Made by a program: the position numbers and the translations under genes
Notes under the pieces: generated by a model
The model's input: only the letters and a program-made list of their open reading frames with translations
Database searches by the model: none
What the model was told of the DNA's origin: nothing
Source of the DNA: Bacteroides sp.
Lineage (GTDB): Bacteria; Bacteroidota; Bacteroidia; Bacteroidales; P3
Length of the DNA stretch: 35,699 bases
Assembly (NCBI GenBank): GCA_023662825.1
Contig: JAMPIH010000018.1
Span: 1-35,699, forward strand
Direction: 5' to 3'
In this document: in pieces, positions 1-6,927 of the stretch
Numbering within the stretch: position 1 is the stretch's first letter
Layout of the letters: every line of letters starts with the position of its first letter

Positions 1-1
1 G

Positions 2-115
2 GTTTACGGCTGCATCGAGCATCACGACGGCCTGGAGAAGGCCTCGGGCAAGCCCGTGCCCTTCAACATCCTCGCGGTAGGGGTGCGGGTCGCGGTGGGC
101 TTGAGCTGGCGGTAG
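2..115 (+). CDS. 3' end of an unidentified gene, possibly outer-membrane beta-barrel
   Basis: Only the last 37 codons lie in the window, ending at a TAG stop. The final stretch (about 17 residues, starting FNILAVGVRVAV and ending LSWR) alternates hydrophobic and small or polar residues. This resembles the closing strand of an outer-membrane barrel, which in Bacteroidota often ends near an aromatic residue. The start lies upstream, so family and length cannot be judged. A non-barrel protein is equally possible; the barrel reading is inference from the strand pattern alone. Confidence 0.4.
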   Translation, partial: VYGCIEHHDGLEKASGKPVPFNILAVGVRVAVGLSWR

Positions 116-277
116 GGTTCATTCGTTTTTTAACTATCACTATAATAATTTCTTATGGCCGAAGAGTTTTCCTTTTCCGGCAAGGATGAGGTTTGCCCGT
201 TCTCTGTTGATAATTTCCGGCATCACCCTTTTTCAAAATAACGGCTTTGATGTAAATTAGCAGGTTATTTTGTTTGT
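116..277. other. AT-rich intergenic gap before the serine dehydratase gene
   Basis: These 162 bases separate the upstream stop from the serine dehydratase start and are clearly more AT-rich than the flanks. They hold a short T-run at 125-131. There is also a 28-codon open frame at 155-241 that starts MAEEFSF; I do not consider it a gene. No clean TAnnTTTG element at a sensible distance from the start was found. The nearest similar string, TATTTTG at 266-272, would place the transcript start at the ATG itself. Confidence 0.5.
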
Positions 278-1507
278 ATGAAAAGTATTTGTCAGATATA
301 CAAGATAGGGAACGGGCCTTCGAGCAGCCATACGATGGGACCCATGCGGGCGGCGCATATCTTCCGCAAGCGGTATCCCGAGGCTGCGCGTTACCGGGTC
401 AATCTCTACGGAAGCCTGGGCGCCACGGGAAAAGGCCATCTTACCCATGAAACCCTGATGCATGAACTGGGCGAAGACAGGCTGAGCCTGTTCGAGTATC
501 CCGAGATATTCCTGCCCGAACATCCCAACGGAATGTTGTTCCAGGCCTTCGACGGCTCGGAGCGGATGTTGGGCGAATGGACGGTGTTCAGCATAGGCGG
601 CGGCGACATCCGCGAGAAAGGTTCGGACGGGATCTACCTGGAGGAGGGCAGTCCGTATTCGAACGAGGATATCTACGAACTTTCCACGATGACCGATATC
701 CTGCAGTGGTGCCGCAAGAACGGCCGCACGCTTTGGGAATACGTTGACCTGCACGAGAAGCCGGGTTATCAGGAATATCTGGCGCACGTGTGGAACTGTA
801 TGAAAGACAGCGTGGAGAACGGTCTCAACCACGAGGGTATGCTGCCCGGCGGCCTGCACCTGCAACGCAAGGCTGCGCAATACAACATCAAGGCGCAGGG
901 CTACGACCGTTCGCTCAAGACGAGGGGGCTTATCTTCAGCTATGCCCTTGCCGTGGCCGAGGAGAACGCCGGCGGCGGCACCATCGTTACGGCGCCCACC
1001 TGCGGATCGGCGGCGGTGATGCCGGCGGTGCTCTACCACTGCCATAAGAACTATAACATCACCGAGCAGCGTATCCTCAAGGGATTGGCCACGGCGGGGC
1101 TGATAGCCAATATCGTGAAGACCAACGCCTCCATTTCGGGAGCGGAAGTGGGTTGCCAGGGTGAGATCGGCGTGGCCTGTTCGATGGCCAGCGCGGCCGC
1201 CAACCAGATATTCGGCGGCACCATCTATCAGACCGAATATGCGGCCGAGATGGGGCTGGAACACCACCTGGGGCTTACCTGCGACCCGATGTGCGGTCTG
1301 GTGCAGATTCCCTGCATCGAGCGCTGCGCCTTCGCGGCCGTGCGGGCGTTCGACACCAACGTATATGCCGCCCTTTCCGACGGCCGCCACCGCGTAAGTT
1401 TCGACGAGGTGGTGAAGGTGATGAAACAGACCGGCCACGACCTGCCCGCCCTTTACAAGGAAACCAGCATGGGCGGCCTGGCCTTGATGAACCCCGACGA
1501 AGATTAG
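278..1507 (+). CDS. sdaA: L-serine ammonia-lyase, iron-sulfur dependent, single chain
   Basis: This cytosolic enzyme deaminates L-serine to pyruvate and ammonia using a [4Fe-4S] cluster rather than PLP. The 409 residues read as the beta domain followed by the alpha domain. The family motif GPSSSHTMGP lies at 13-22, and TAPTCGSAAV at 238-247. Cys293 (in GCQGEIG), Cys335 (in TCDP) and Cys346 (in QIPC) have the 42- and 11-residue spacing of the cluster ligands in bacterial L-serine dehydratases. The chain ends in MNPDED, without the C-terminal cysteine that some relatives insert into the cluster as a fourth ligand. The ATG at 278 puts the SSHT motif at the usual distance from the N-terminus. The O-methyltransferase gene follows after 4 bases, so the two are probably co-transcribed. 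Confidence 0.95.
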   Translation: MKSICQIYKIGNGPSSSHTMGPMRAAHIFRKRYPEAARYRVNLYGSLGATGKGHLTHETLMHELGEDRLSLFEYPEIFLPEHPNGMLFQAFDGSERMLGEWTVFSIGGGDIREKGSDGIYLEEGSPYSNEDIYELSTMTDILQWCRKNGRTLWEYVDLHEKPGYQEYLAHVWNCMKDSVENGLNHEGMLPGGLHLQRKAAQYNIKAQGYDRSLKTRGLIFSYALAVAEENAGGGTIVTAPTCGSAAVMPAVLYHCHKNYNITEQRILKGLATAGLIANIVKTNASISGAEVGCQGEIGVACSMASAAANQIFGGTIYQTEYAAEMGLEHHLGLTCDPMCGLVQIPCIERCAFAAVRAFDTNVYAALSDGRHRVSFDEVVKVMKQTGHDLPALYKETSMGGLALMNPDED

Positions 1508-1511
1508 CGAG

Positions 1512-2165
1512 ATGGACGGCGATTTCGACCTTTTGCCCGAAGACCTGATGGACTATGCCTGCGCGCATACCACGCCCGCCGACCCCTTTTTGCAGGCGCT
1601 GGAACGCGACACGTACGTAAACGTGCTTTGTCCGCGCATGATTTCGGGTTCCTATCAGGGCAAGCTGCTCGAGATGCTGTGCCGCATGATAAGGCCGATG
1701 CGGGTGCTCGAGGTGGGCACCTATACCGGCTACTCCGCCGTCTGCATGGCCAGGGCCTTGCCCGAAGGCGGAAAGATAACCACCGTGGAACACAACGAGG
1801 AACTGCGGGAGCGCATTTTGCGCACCTTTGAGCAGGCCGGTGTCTCGCAGCGGGTGGAACTGTTGATGGGGGAGGCCGAAAGCCTGTTGCCCGTATTGCC
1901 GGAGGCATCGTTCGACTTCGTGTTCCTGGATGCCGACAAGGCCAGCTACAAGGCCTATTATCCGCTTGTAAAGGCTTTGCTGGCGCCGGGCGGCTGGCTG
2001 CTGGTGGACAACGTGCTGTGGAACGGCAAGGTGTATGACGAAGCCTGCCGCGACAAGGACACGCTGTCGGTGCGCGGGATGAACCGCATGATACAGGAGG
2101 ACCCCGAAACGGAGAACCTGCTGCTGCCCCTGCGCGACGGCCTGATGTTGGTGCGCAAGCTTTAA
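1512..2165 (+). CDS. Class I SAM-dependent O-methyltransferase (caffeoyl-CoA OMT-like)
   Basis: The 217-residue protein matches the small bacterial O-methyltransferase family related to catechol and caffeoyl-CoA methyltransferases. SAM-binding motif I, VLEVGTYTG, is at 65-73. Glu93 (in TVEHN) would contact the SAM ribose. The segment FVFLDADK at 137-144 supplies the divalent-metal aspartate, and LLVDNVLW at 163-170 gives the second metal-site Asp-Asn pair. These residues imply an active, metal-dependent enzyme that methylates a hydroxyl group, probably of a catechol-like substrate. The substrate cannot be read from sequence. It sits 4 bases after the serine dehydratase gene and 17 bases before the DUF2461 gene, in one run. 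Confidence 0.9.
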   Translation: MDGDFDLLPEDLMDYACAHTTPADPFLQALERDTYVNVLCPRMISGSYQGKLLEMLCRMIRPMRVLEVGTYTGYSAVCMARALPEGGKITTVEHNEELRERILRTFEQAGVSQRVELLMGEAESLLPVLPEASFDFVFLDADKASYKAYYPLVKALLAPGGWLLVDNVLWNGKVYDEACRDKDTLSVRGMNRMIQEDPETENLLLPLRDGLMLVRKL

Positions 2166-2182
2166 CCCGCAAAAATGTACGC

Positions 2183-2887
2183 ATGATGAAAAAGAAAGGA
2201 AACGCAGGCGCTGCGGAAATGCCCGATGTAAGCGGCGTGTTGGATTTCTTGAAAAGACTGTCGGAGAACAACGACCGCGACTGGTTCAACGCCCATAAGG
2301 ACGAATACCTGCAGGCCAAGGCCAAGGTGGAAACCTTCGTGGCCTGGGTGTTGGCGGGCATGCAGAAGTTCGACAGGGAACTGGCCTTGGTCGATCCCAG
2401 GAAGTGTATGTACCGCATCTACCGGGACATCCGTTTCTCGAACGACAAGCGCCCCTACAAAGACTATATGGGCATCTTCATTTCCAAGGAGGGACGGCAC
2501 GGTTCCTGCTCGGGCTACTACATCCACCTGCAGCCGGGGCAGAGTTTCTGCGGCGCGGGGGTGTATGGCCTGCCGCCCGAAAAGCAGAAGAAGGTGCGCG
2601 ACGGCATCTATTTTCAGTCGCAGGCGCTCCGCAACATACTGCAGGCTCCGCACATGAAGAAGGTCTATGGCGGCACCATGGACGAAAGCGCGCGCATGAA
2701 GGTGGCGCCCAAGGGCTACGACCGCGATTTTCCCGATATGGACCTGCTCAAGTTCCGCTACTATTTCGTGTCCCGTCACCTTACCGACCGGCAGGTTTCC
2801 GCGCCTGATTTCGCGGCCGCCGTTCTGGAAAACATGAGGGTGGCCTATCCTTTTAACAAATTTTTAAATGAAACGCTCGATTTTTAG
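2183..2887 (+). CDS. DUF2461 family protein
   Basis: A conserved protein of unknown function, 234 residues. The hallmarks of DUF2461 are present: FLKRLSENNDRDWFN near the N-terminus (residues 15-29), then a segment with YRIYRDIRFSNDKRPYK at about 74-90, and a YYIHLQPG segment near 112. The family is widespread in Bacteroidota and Proteobacteria and is not assigned a reaction. Two adjacent ATGs (2183 and 2186) are possible starts and the choice changes one residue. No signal peptide or membrane segment is visible, so it should be cytosolic. It closes the first operon-like run; an AT-rich gap with a promoter follows before recA. Confidence 0.9.
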   Translation: MMKKKGNAGAAEMPDVSGVLDFLKRLSENNDRDWFNAHKDEYLQAKAKVETFVAWVLAGMQKFDRELALVDPRKCMYRIYRDIRFSNDKRPYKDYMGIFISKEGRHGSCSGYYIHLQPGQSFCGAGVYGLPPEKQKKVRDGIYFQSQALRNILQAPHMKKVYGGTMDESARMKVAPKGYDRDFPDMDLLKFRYYFVSRHLTDRQVSAPDFAAAVLENMRVAYPFNKFLNETLDF

Positions 2888-2933
2888 GCGGTTTTTTAAG
2901 AAAGTATTAGGCTTTTTTAACAAATGAATGCCG

Positions 2934-2941
2934 TAATTTTG
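2934..2941 (+). promoter_or_regulatory. Probable -7 promoter element of recA
   Basis: The string TAATTTTG fits the Bacteroidota -7 consensus TAnnTTTG exactly. It sits 36-43 bases before the recA ATG in an AT-rich gap, which leaves a leader of roughly 30 bases. A T-run at about 2912-2918 may stand in for the -33 box, but no clean TTTG is present there. No LexA-type palindrome was recognised. Confidence 0.55.
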
Positions 2942-2976
2942 GGCCCTGAAACAAACTGAAAAAACAAATACGCGAT

Positions 2977-4047
2977 ATGGCAAGAAAAGAGGAAAAAGAG
3001 GAGGCGACGCCTTCCGTGAACAGCGAAAAGCTGAAAGCCCTTCAGCTTACGCTCGACAAGATTGAGAAATCGTACGGCAAGGGTGCCGTGATGAAACTGG
3101 GCGACAATCCGGCCATCGAGAACATAGAGGTGATCTCCACCGGCTCCATCGGGGTGGACAACGCGCTCGGCGTGGGCGGTTTCCCCAAGGGCCGGATCGT
3201 GGAGATCTACGGTCCCGAATCTTCGGGTAAGACCACCTTGGCCATCCATGCCATTGCCGAATCCCAGAAAAAGGGCGGTATCGCGGCCTTTATCGATGCC
3301 GAACACGCCTTTGACCCCGCCTATGCGCAGAAACTGGGCGTAAACACCAACGACCTGCTGGTGGCTCAGCCCGACAACGGCGAGCAGGCTTTGGAAATCG
3401 CCGACAACCTGATACGTTCCGGCGCCATCGACATTATCGTGATCGACTCCGTGGCCGCCCTTACGCCCCGCAGCGAGATCGAGGGCGAGATGGGCGACTC
3501 CAAGATGGGCCTTCACGCCCGCCTTATGTCGCAGGCCTTGCGCAAGCTCACCTCCACAATCAGCAAGACCGGCTGCTGCTGCATCTTCATCAACCAGCTG
3601 CGCGAGAAGATCGGCGTCATGTTCGGCAATCCCGAAACCACCACGGGCGGTAACGCGCTTAAGTTCTACGCTTCGGTACGTCTGGATATCCGCCGCATCT
3701 CGCAGATCAAGGAAGGCGACAACGTGGTGGGCAACCGCGTAAAGGTAAAGGTGGTCAAGAACAAGGTTTCGCCTCCGTTCCGCATGGCCGAGTTCGATTT
3801 GCTCTACGGTCAGGGAATCTCCAAGATAGGCGAGATCATCGACCTGGGTGTGGATCTTTCGGTAATGAAGAAGAGCGGTTCCTGGTTCAGCTACAACGAC
3901 ACTAAATTAGGGCAGGGTCGCGATGCGGTGAAGCAGCTGCTGGCCGACAATCCCGAATTGAGCGAGGAACTGGAGGCCAAGGTGCGCGCCGCCCTCAAGG
4001 CCAAGGAGAACGGCGGCGAGCCTGAAGCCGAAGCAAGCGGGGAATAG
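2977..4047 (+). CDS. recA: Recombinase RecA
   Basis: The DNA-dependent ATPase that forms filaments on single-stranded DNA, pairs homologous strands and triggers SOS cleavage reactions. The 356-residue length is typical. Walker A GPESSGKT is at 79-86 and the Walker B strand [10 protein letters not shown] is near 153-162. The L1 DNA-binding loop contains [11 protein letters not shown] (about 169-179), and the L2 region [20 protein letters not shown] starts near 206. The C-terminal tail is acidic (ending EAEASGE), as is usual for regulation of DNA access. The leader is A-rich with no Shine-Dalgarno sequence, which is common in this phylum. A small membrane-protein gene begins 1 base after the stop, so it is very likely co-transcribed. 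Confidence 0.98.
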   Translation: MARKEEKEEATPSVNSEKLKALQLTLDKIEKSYGKGAVMKLGDNPAIENIEVISTGSIGVDNALGVGGFPKGRIVEIYGPESSGKTTLAIHAIAESQKKGGIAAFIDAEHAFDPAYAQKLGVNTNDLLVAQPDNGEQALEIADNLIRSGAIDIIVIDSVAALTPRSEIEGEMGDSKMGLHARLMSQALRKLTSTISKTGCCCIFINQLREKIGVMFGNPETTTGGNALKFYASVRLDIRRISQIKEGDNVVGNRVKVKVVKNKVSPPFRMAEFDLLYGQGISKIGEIIDLGVDLSVMKKSGSWFSYNDTKLGQGRDAVKQLLADNPELSEELEAKVRAALKAKENGGEPEAEASGE

Positions 4048-4048
4048 C

Positions 4049-4300
4049 ATGTTCAGGTTGCTTTTGGTAACGCTTATACTGGTGGCGCTTTGCGTTGCCG
4101 GTTTAGGCATACGGATATTGTTGAAGAAAAACGGCGAGTTCTCGCACCGTTGCGCCGTAAGGGAAGCGGGAGGGGAATTGGGTTCCTGCCATTCGTGTTC
4201 GGCCACCGGCCGTCATGAAGACTGCCCCAATTACCAGCTGCACCATGGCAATACGGCTTCGCAACTCGCCCAGGCCGTCGGTATGGCGGACGAAAAATAG
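4049..4300 (+). CDS. Small single-pass membrane protein with Cys-rich tail
   Basis: The 83-residue product starts with a hydrophobic helix (residues 2-21), followed by a basic GIRILLKKNGEF segment (20-31). The soluble tail holds five cysteines, including CHSCS near 46-50 and a later C at about 58. I recall similar short proteins (helix, then GI-IL-KKNGEF, then Cys/Gly-rich tail) in other Bacteroidota, but no function is known to me. It starts 1 base after recA and its stop abuts the aminopeptidase ATG, so translation of all three is probably coupled. The cysteines could bind a metal or a cluster; that is speculation. Confidence 0.75.
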   Translation: MFRLLLVTLILVALCVAGLGIRILLKKNGEFSHRCAVREAGGELGSCHSCSATGRHEDCPNYQLHHGNTASQLAQAVGMADEK

Positions 4301-5716
4301 ATGGAAATGGAAAAAGAAAAGACAGCCTTGATCTATCTGGCCTGCCCTCAGGAACAGGCATGGGAAACCTTTACCGATGCGGAAAGGAACTATATAGGCG
4401 AAAAGGCCGCGGATGAAGCCGCGTATTGCGTGCTGCCCTATCCGGAATACCGCGTGGTGGCGTTCTATCCCCAAAAGAGCGCAGACGATAACCGGCGTCT
4501 GGAAGACATACGCCGCACGGCGGCCGAGATCCTGTGCATGCTGCGCAAGGAAAAGATCTTCAGGATAACGGTGGATGCCGGTGCCTGGCACAAGGAGGAA
4601 GACGTGCTGGCCTTTATGGAATCCATGTATCTGGCCGCTTACGCTTTCGACGAGTTGAAGGCCGAGAAATCCTCTCCCTTTAATGTCTCGATGCGGGTGA
4701 ACGTGAGCCTGAGTGAGAAACTGCACCGCATTCAGATCGTGTGCGACGAGGTGAACCGCTGCAAGCAGATGGTGAACCTGCCGTTTACCGAACTGAACGC
4801 TGCCGATCTGGCGGAGTGGGCCAGGAAAGATGCTGCTTCCATAGGCGTGGAAGTGAAGTCCTGGGACAAGGCCGGTATCGAGGCGATGGGCATGGGCGGC
4901 CTGTTGGGCGTGAACAGGGGCAGCGTGGACGAGCCTTCTTTCACGCAGATGGAATACAGGCCTTCGGGCGCGGTCAATAAGAAACCGATTGTGCTGGTGG
5001 GCAAGGGCGTGGTGTTCGATGCCGGGGGCATGAACATCAAGACCGGCAACTACATGGAAGACATGAAGACCGATATGGCGGGCGCGGCGCTGGCCATAAG
5101 CATCGTGCGCTCCGTGGCGCAGTTGAAGCTGCCCCTGCACGTGATCGGGCTCTTGCCGGCCACCGACAACCGCCTGAACGGGAACGCGCTGGTGTGCGGC
5201 GACATAATCCGCATGTACGACGGCAGCACGGTGGAGATTACCAACACAGATGCCGAAGGCCGCCTGCTCTTGGCCGACGCCGTGGCCTACGCGCAGAAGA
5301 ACCTGGATCCCGCATTGATTGTAAGCATGGCCACCCTTACGGGCGCGGCCTCGCGCGCCTTGGGCAGCGAGGGCATCGCCGCCATGCAGGAAAGGGCCGA
5401 CCGCTTTGTGCCCTGCCTGCTGGAAGCGGGCGACTACACGCACGAAAGGCTGTGCTTCTTCCCGATGTGGAAGGAATACGAAAAGGAACTGGAGTCGGAG
5501 GTGGCCGACCTGAAGAACTGCGGCAAGGGAGCCGCCGGCATGGTTACCGCCGCCAAGTTCGTGGGGCATTTCACCGACGCGCCCTTCCTGCATTTGGATG
5601 TGGCGGGCGTGGAATTCCTGCACAAGCGCGACGCCTACCGCGGGCCGGGAGCCACGGGCTTCGGAATCCGTATGATGATGCGTTTTCTCGAAACCTGTTC
5701 CCTGTTTGGGAAATAG
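4301..5716 (+). CDS. Leucyl aminopeptidase family protein (peptidase family M17)
   Basis: A two-zinc cytosolic aminopeptidase that removes N-terminal residues from peptides. The C-terminal catalytic half is complete. Lys235 and Asp240 are in GKGVVFD, Lys247 in MNIKTG, Asp258 in KTDMAG, and Asp317, Glu319 and Arg321 in the signature NTDAEGRLLLADA. These match the metal-binding and catalytic positions of the family. The N-terminal half (1-170) is divergent, as usual in M17. The 471-residue length is normal. ATG codons lie at 4301 and 4307; the first directly follows the upstream stop. It should act in peptide turnover. Confidence 0.93.
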   Translation: MEMEKEKTALIYLACPQEQAWETFTDAERNYIGEKAADEAAYCVLPYPEYRVVAFYPQKSADDNRRLEDIRRTAAEILCMLRKEKIFRITVDAGAWHKEEDVLAFMESMYLAAYAFDELKAEKSSPFNVSMRVNVSLSEKLHRIQIVCDEVNRCKQMVNLPFTELNAADLAEWARKDAASIGVEVKSWDKAGIEAMGMGGLLGVNRGSVDEPSFTQMEYRPSGAVNKKPIVLVGKGVVFDAGGMNIKTGNYMEDMKTDMAGAALAISIVRSVAQLKLPLHVIGLLPATDNRLNGNALVCGDIIRMYDGSTVEITNTDAEGRLLLADAVAYAQKNLDPALIVSMATLTGAASRALGSEGIAAMQERADRFVPCLLEAGDYTHERLCFFPMWKEYEKELESEVADLKNCGKGAAGMVTAAKFVGHFTDAPFLHLDVAGVEFLHKRDAYRGPGATGFGIRMMMRFLETCSLFGK

Positions 5717-5755
5717 GACGGAGCCGATTTTAAAATATATTTTTAGGAAAAGATC

Positions 5756-6910
5756 ATGGAAAAACCTCGAAGCAGAAGCATAGGACGGCCCGTGTTGAAA
5801 GGCGCAGGGCAAGTGGCGGCAGCCCCTAAGGAAACGGAAAAGACGGTTGCGCCCAAGCCGGAAACTCCCGAATTGGACATTACGCAGCGCGAGAGCGCGC
5901 CCAAGCGTTCTTCGGAAGGCCCGCGCCTGCGCGTGGGCATAACTCCCGGCGACGGTACTCCGCTGCACTACGGAGCCTTGGCGCGTCTGTTCTCCGACAG
6001 CGCCGTATTCGACGGTGTCCTGCCTTTCGTGTACGGTTCGGCCAAACTGTTGGGGCAGGCTTCCGACAAGACCGGCAAGGAAGAAATGCGGGTTCTGGTG
6101 CAGCGGCAGATTCAGGACATCAAGGGGCGGCACGTGCAGGTGATAGAGCCTGCCGATACCCCCGGAGAAGAACAGGACATATTGCAACTCCTGCAGGCGG
6201 GTATCCGGCATATGGCCGAAGGAAATCTGCGCGCCTTGGTTACCCTGCCGCTCAACGAGGAAAAGGTGCGCGAACGGCAGGCCGACTTCAAGAACCAGGC
6301 GGTAGCGGTGGCGGAGGTGTTTTCGGCCAATCCGTTCCGTATGCTTTTGGCGCGCGCCATGCGCCTCAGTTTCCTCACCACCGAGAAACGTGCGGAGATG
6401 GCATCCTATCTGAGCGTGCAACGGGTGGAACAGCGCATCCGGGCGATGTATGCCGCCTTGCAGGACGATTTCTCGATCACCACGCCGCGCATCGCCGTGC
6501 TCAGTTCCGATCAGCCGCAGATCGACGCGGAGGTGCTCAAACCCTTGGTGACCGCGTTGTTCGAAGCCGGCATGCCGGTGTTCGGGCCGTATCCCGCCAA
6601 GGATTTGTTCAGCAAGCCCGACCGCGACGCCTTCGATGCCGTGCTGTGCATGTATAAGGAACAGATGGAAAAGGTGTTCGACTTCTGCCCCAAGGAAGAC
6701 TGCTGCTATTTTACGGCGGGGCTTCCGATCGTGCATCTGGAACCCATATTCGGAACTACAGGCGTGGAGGATGCCTTCCGTTCCGTTTTCCGCGCTGTCT
6801 GCATGGCGGTGGACATCGACGCCGCCCGCGCCCAGAACCGTAAGCTCACCGAGAATCCCTTGGGTTGTCATGCGGCTTCCTACCGGCGCGACGGCCGCGA
6901 GGACAACTGA
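5756..6910 (+). CDS. Degenerate PdxA-like protein (4-hydroxythreonine-4-phosphate dehydrogenase fold)
   Basis: Residues 58-357 align by eye with PdxA, the vitamin B6 pathway dehydrogenase. Matching landmarks are GITPGDG at 61-67, ALVTLPLNEE at about 160-169, PRIAVL at 244-249, GPYPA at 277-281, DAVLCMY at 294-300 and TAGLPIV at 320-326. The active-site motifs are lost. The GHTE motif is replaced by KNQAVA (179-184), NPHAGE by SSDQPQ (250-255), and MYHDQG by MYKEQM (299-304). All three metal-ligand histidines of E. coli PdxA (166, 211, 266) are therefore absent. A Pro/Lys/Glu-rich, probably disordered extension of about 57 residues precedes the domain. The frame is intact, so this is not a simple pseudogene. 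A weak AGGA at 5745-5748 supports the start. MurF-alr follows after 17 bases. Confidence 0.8.
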   Translation: MEKPRSRSIGRPVLKGAGQVAAAPKETEKTVAPKPETPELDITQRESAPKRSSEGPRLRVGITPGDGTPLHYGALARLFSDSAVFDGVLPFVYGSAKLLGQASDKTGKEEMRVLVQRQIQDIKGRHVQVIEPADTPGEEQDILQLLQAGIRHMAEGNLRALVTLPLNEEKVRERQADFKNQAVAVAEVFSANPFRMLLARAMRLSFLTTEKRAEMASYLSVQRVEQRIRAMYAALQDDFSITTPRIAVLSSDQPQIDAEVLKPLVTALFEAGMPVFGPYPAKDLFSKPDRDAFDAVLCMYKEQMEKVFDFCPKEDCCYFTAGLPIVHLEPIFGTTGVEDAFRSVFRAVCMAVDIDAARAQNRKLTENPLGCHAASYRRDGREDN

Positions 6911-6927
6911 GATTAAACCGATAGACG

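Noticed and set aside
155-241. A 28-codon open frame in the gap before the serine dehydratase gene
   Set aside because: Too short, with no ribosome-binding or promoter support and no known family. AT-rich gaps produce such frames by chance.
246-272. TTTG and TATTTTG as a promoter of the serine dehydratase gene
   Set aside because: The -7 string lacks one T of the consensus and lies so close to the ATG that transcription would start at or after the start codon.
5736-5743. TATATTTT as a promoter for the PdxA-like gene
   Set aside because: It lacks the final G of the consensus and has no -33 box at a proper distance. The gap is only 39 bases, so read-through from recA is more likely.
4103-6871. 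A 922-codon open frame on the minus strand across the small protein, aminopeptidase and PdxA-like genes
   Set aside because: Its product is extremely rich in His, Arg, Gln and Gly with no recognisable motif. It lies fully antisense to well-identified genes. Such frames arise from the GC-biased third codon positions of the plus strand. Similar long shadows occur at 11748-13400 and 24171-25787 on the minus strand.
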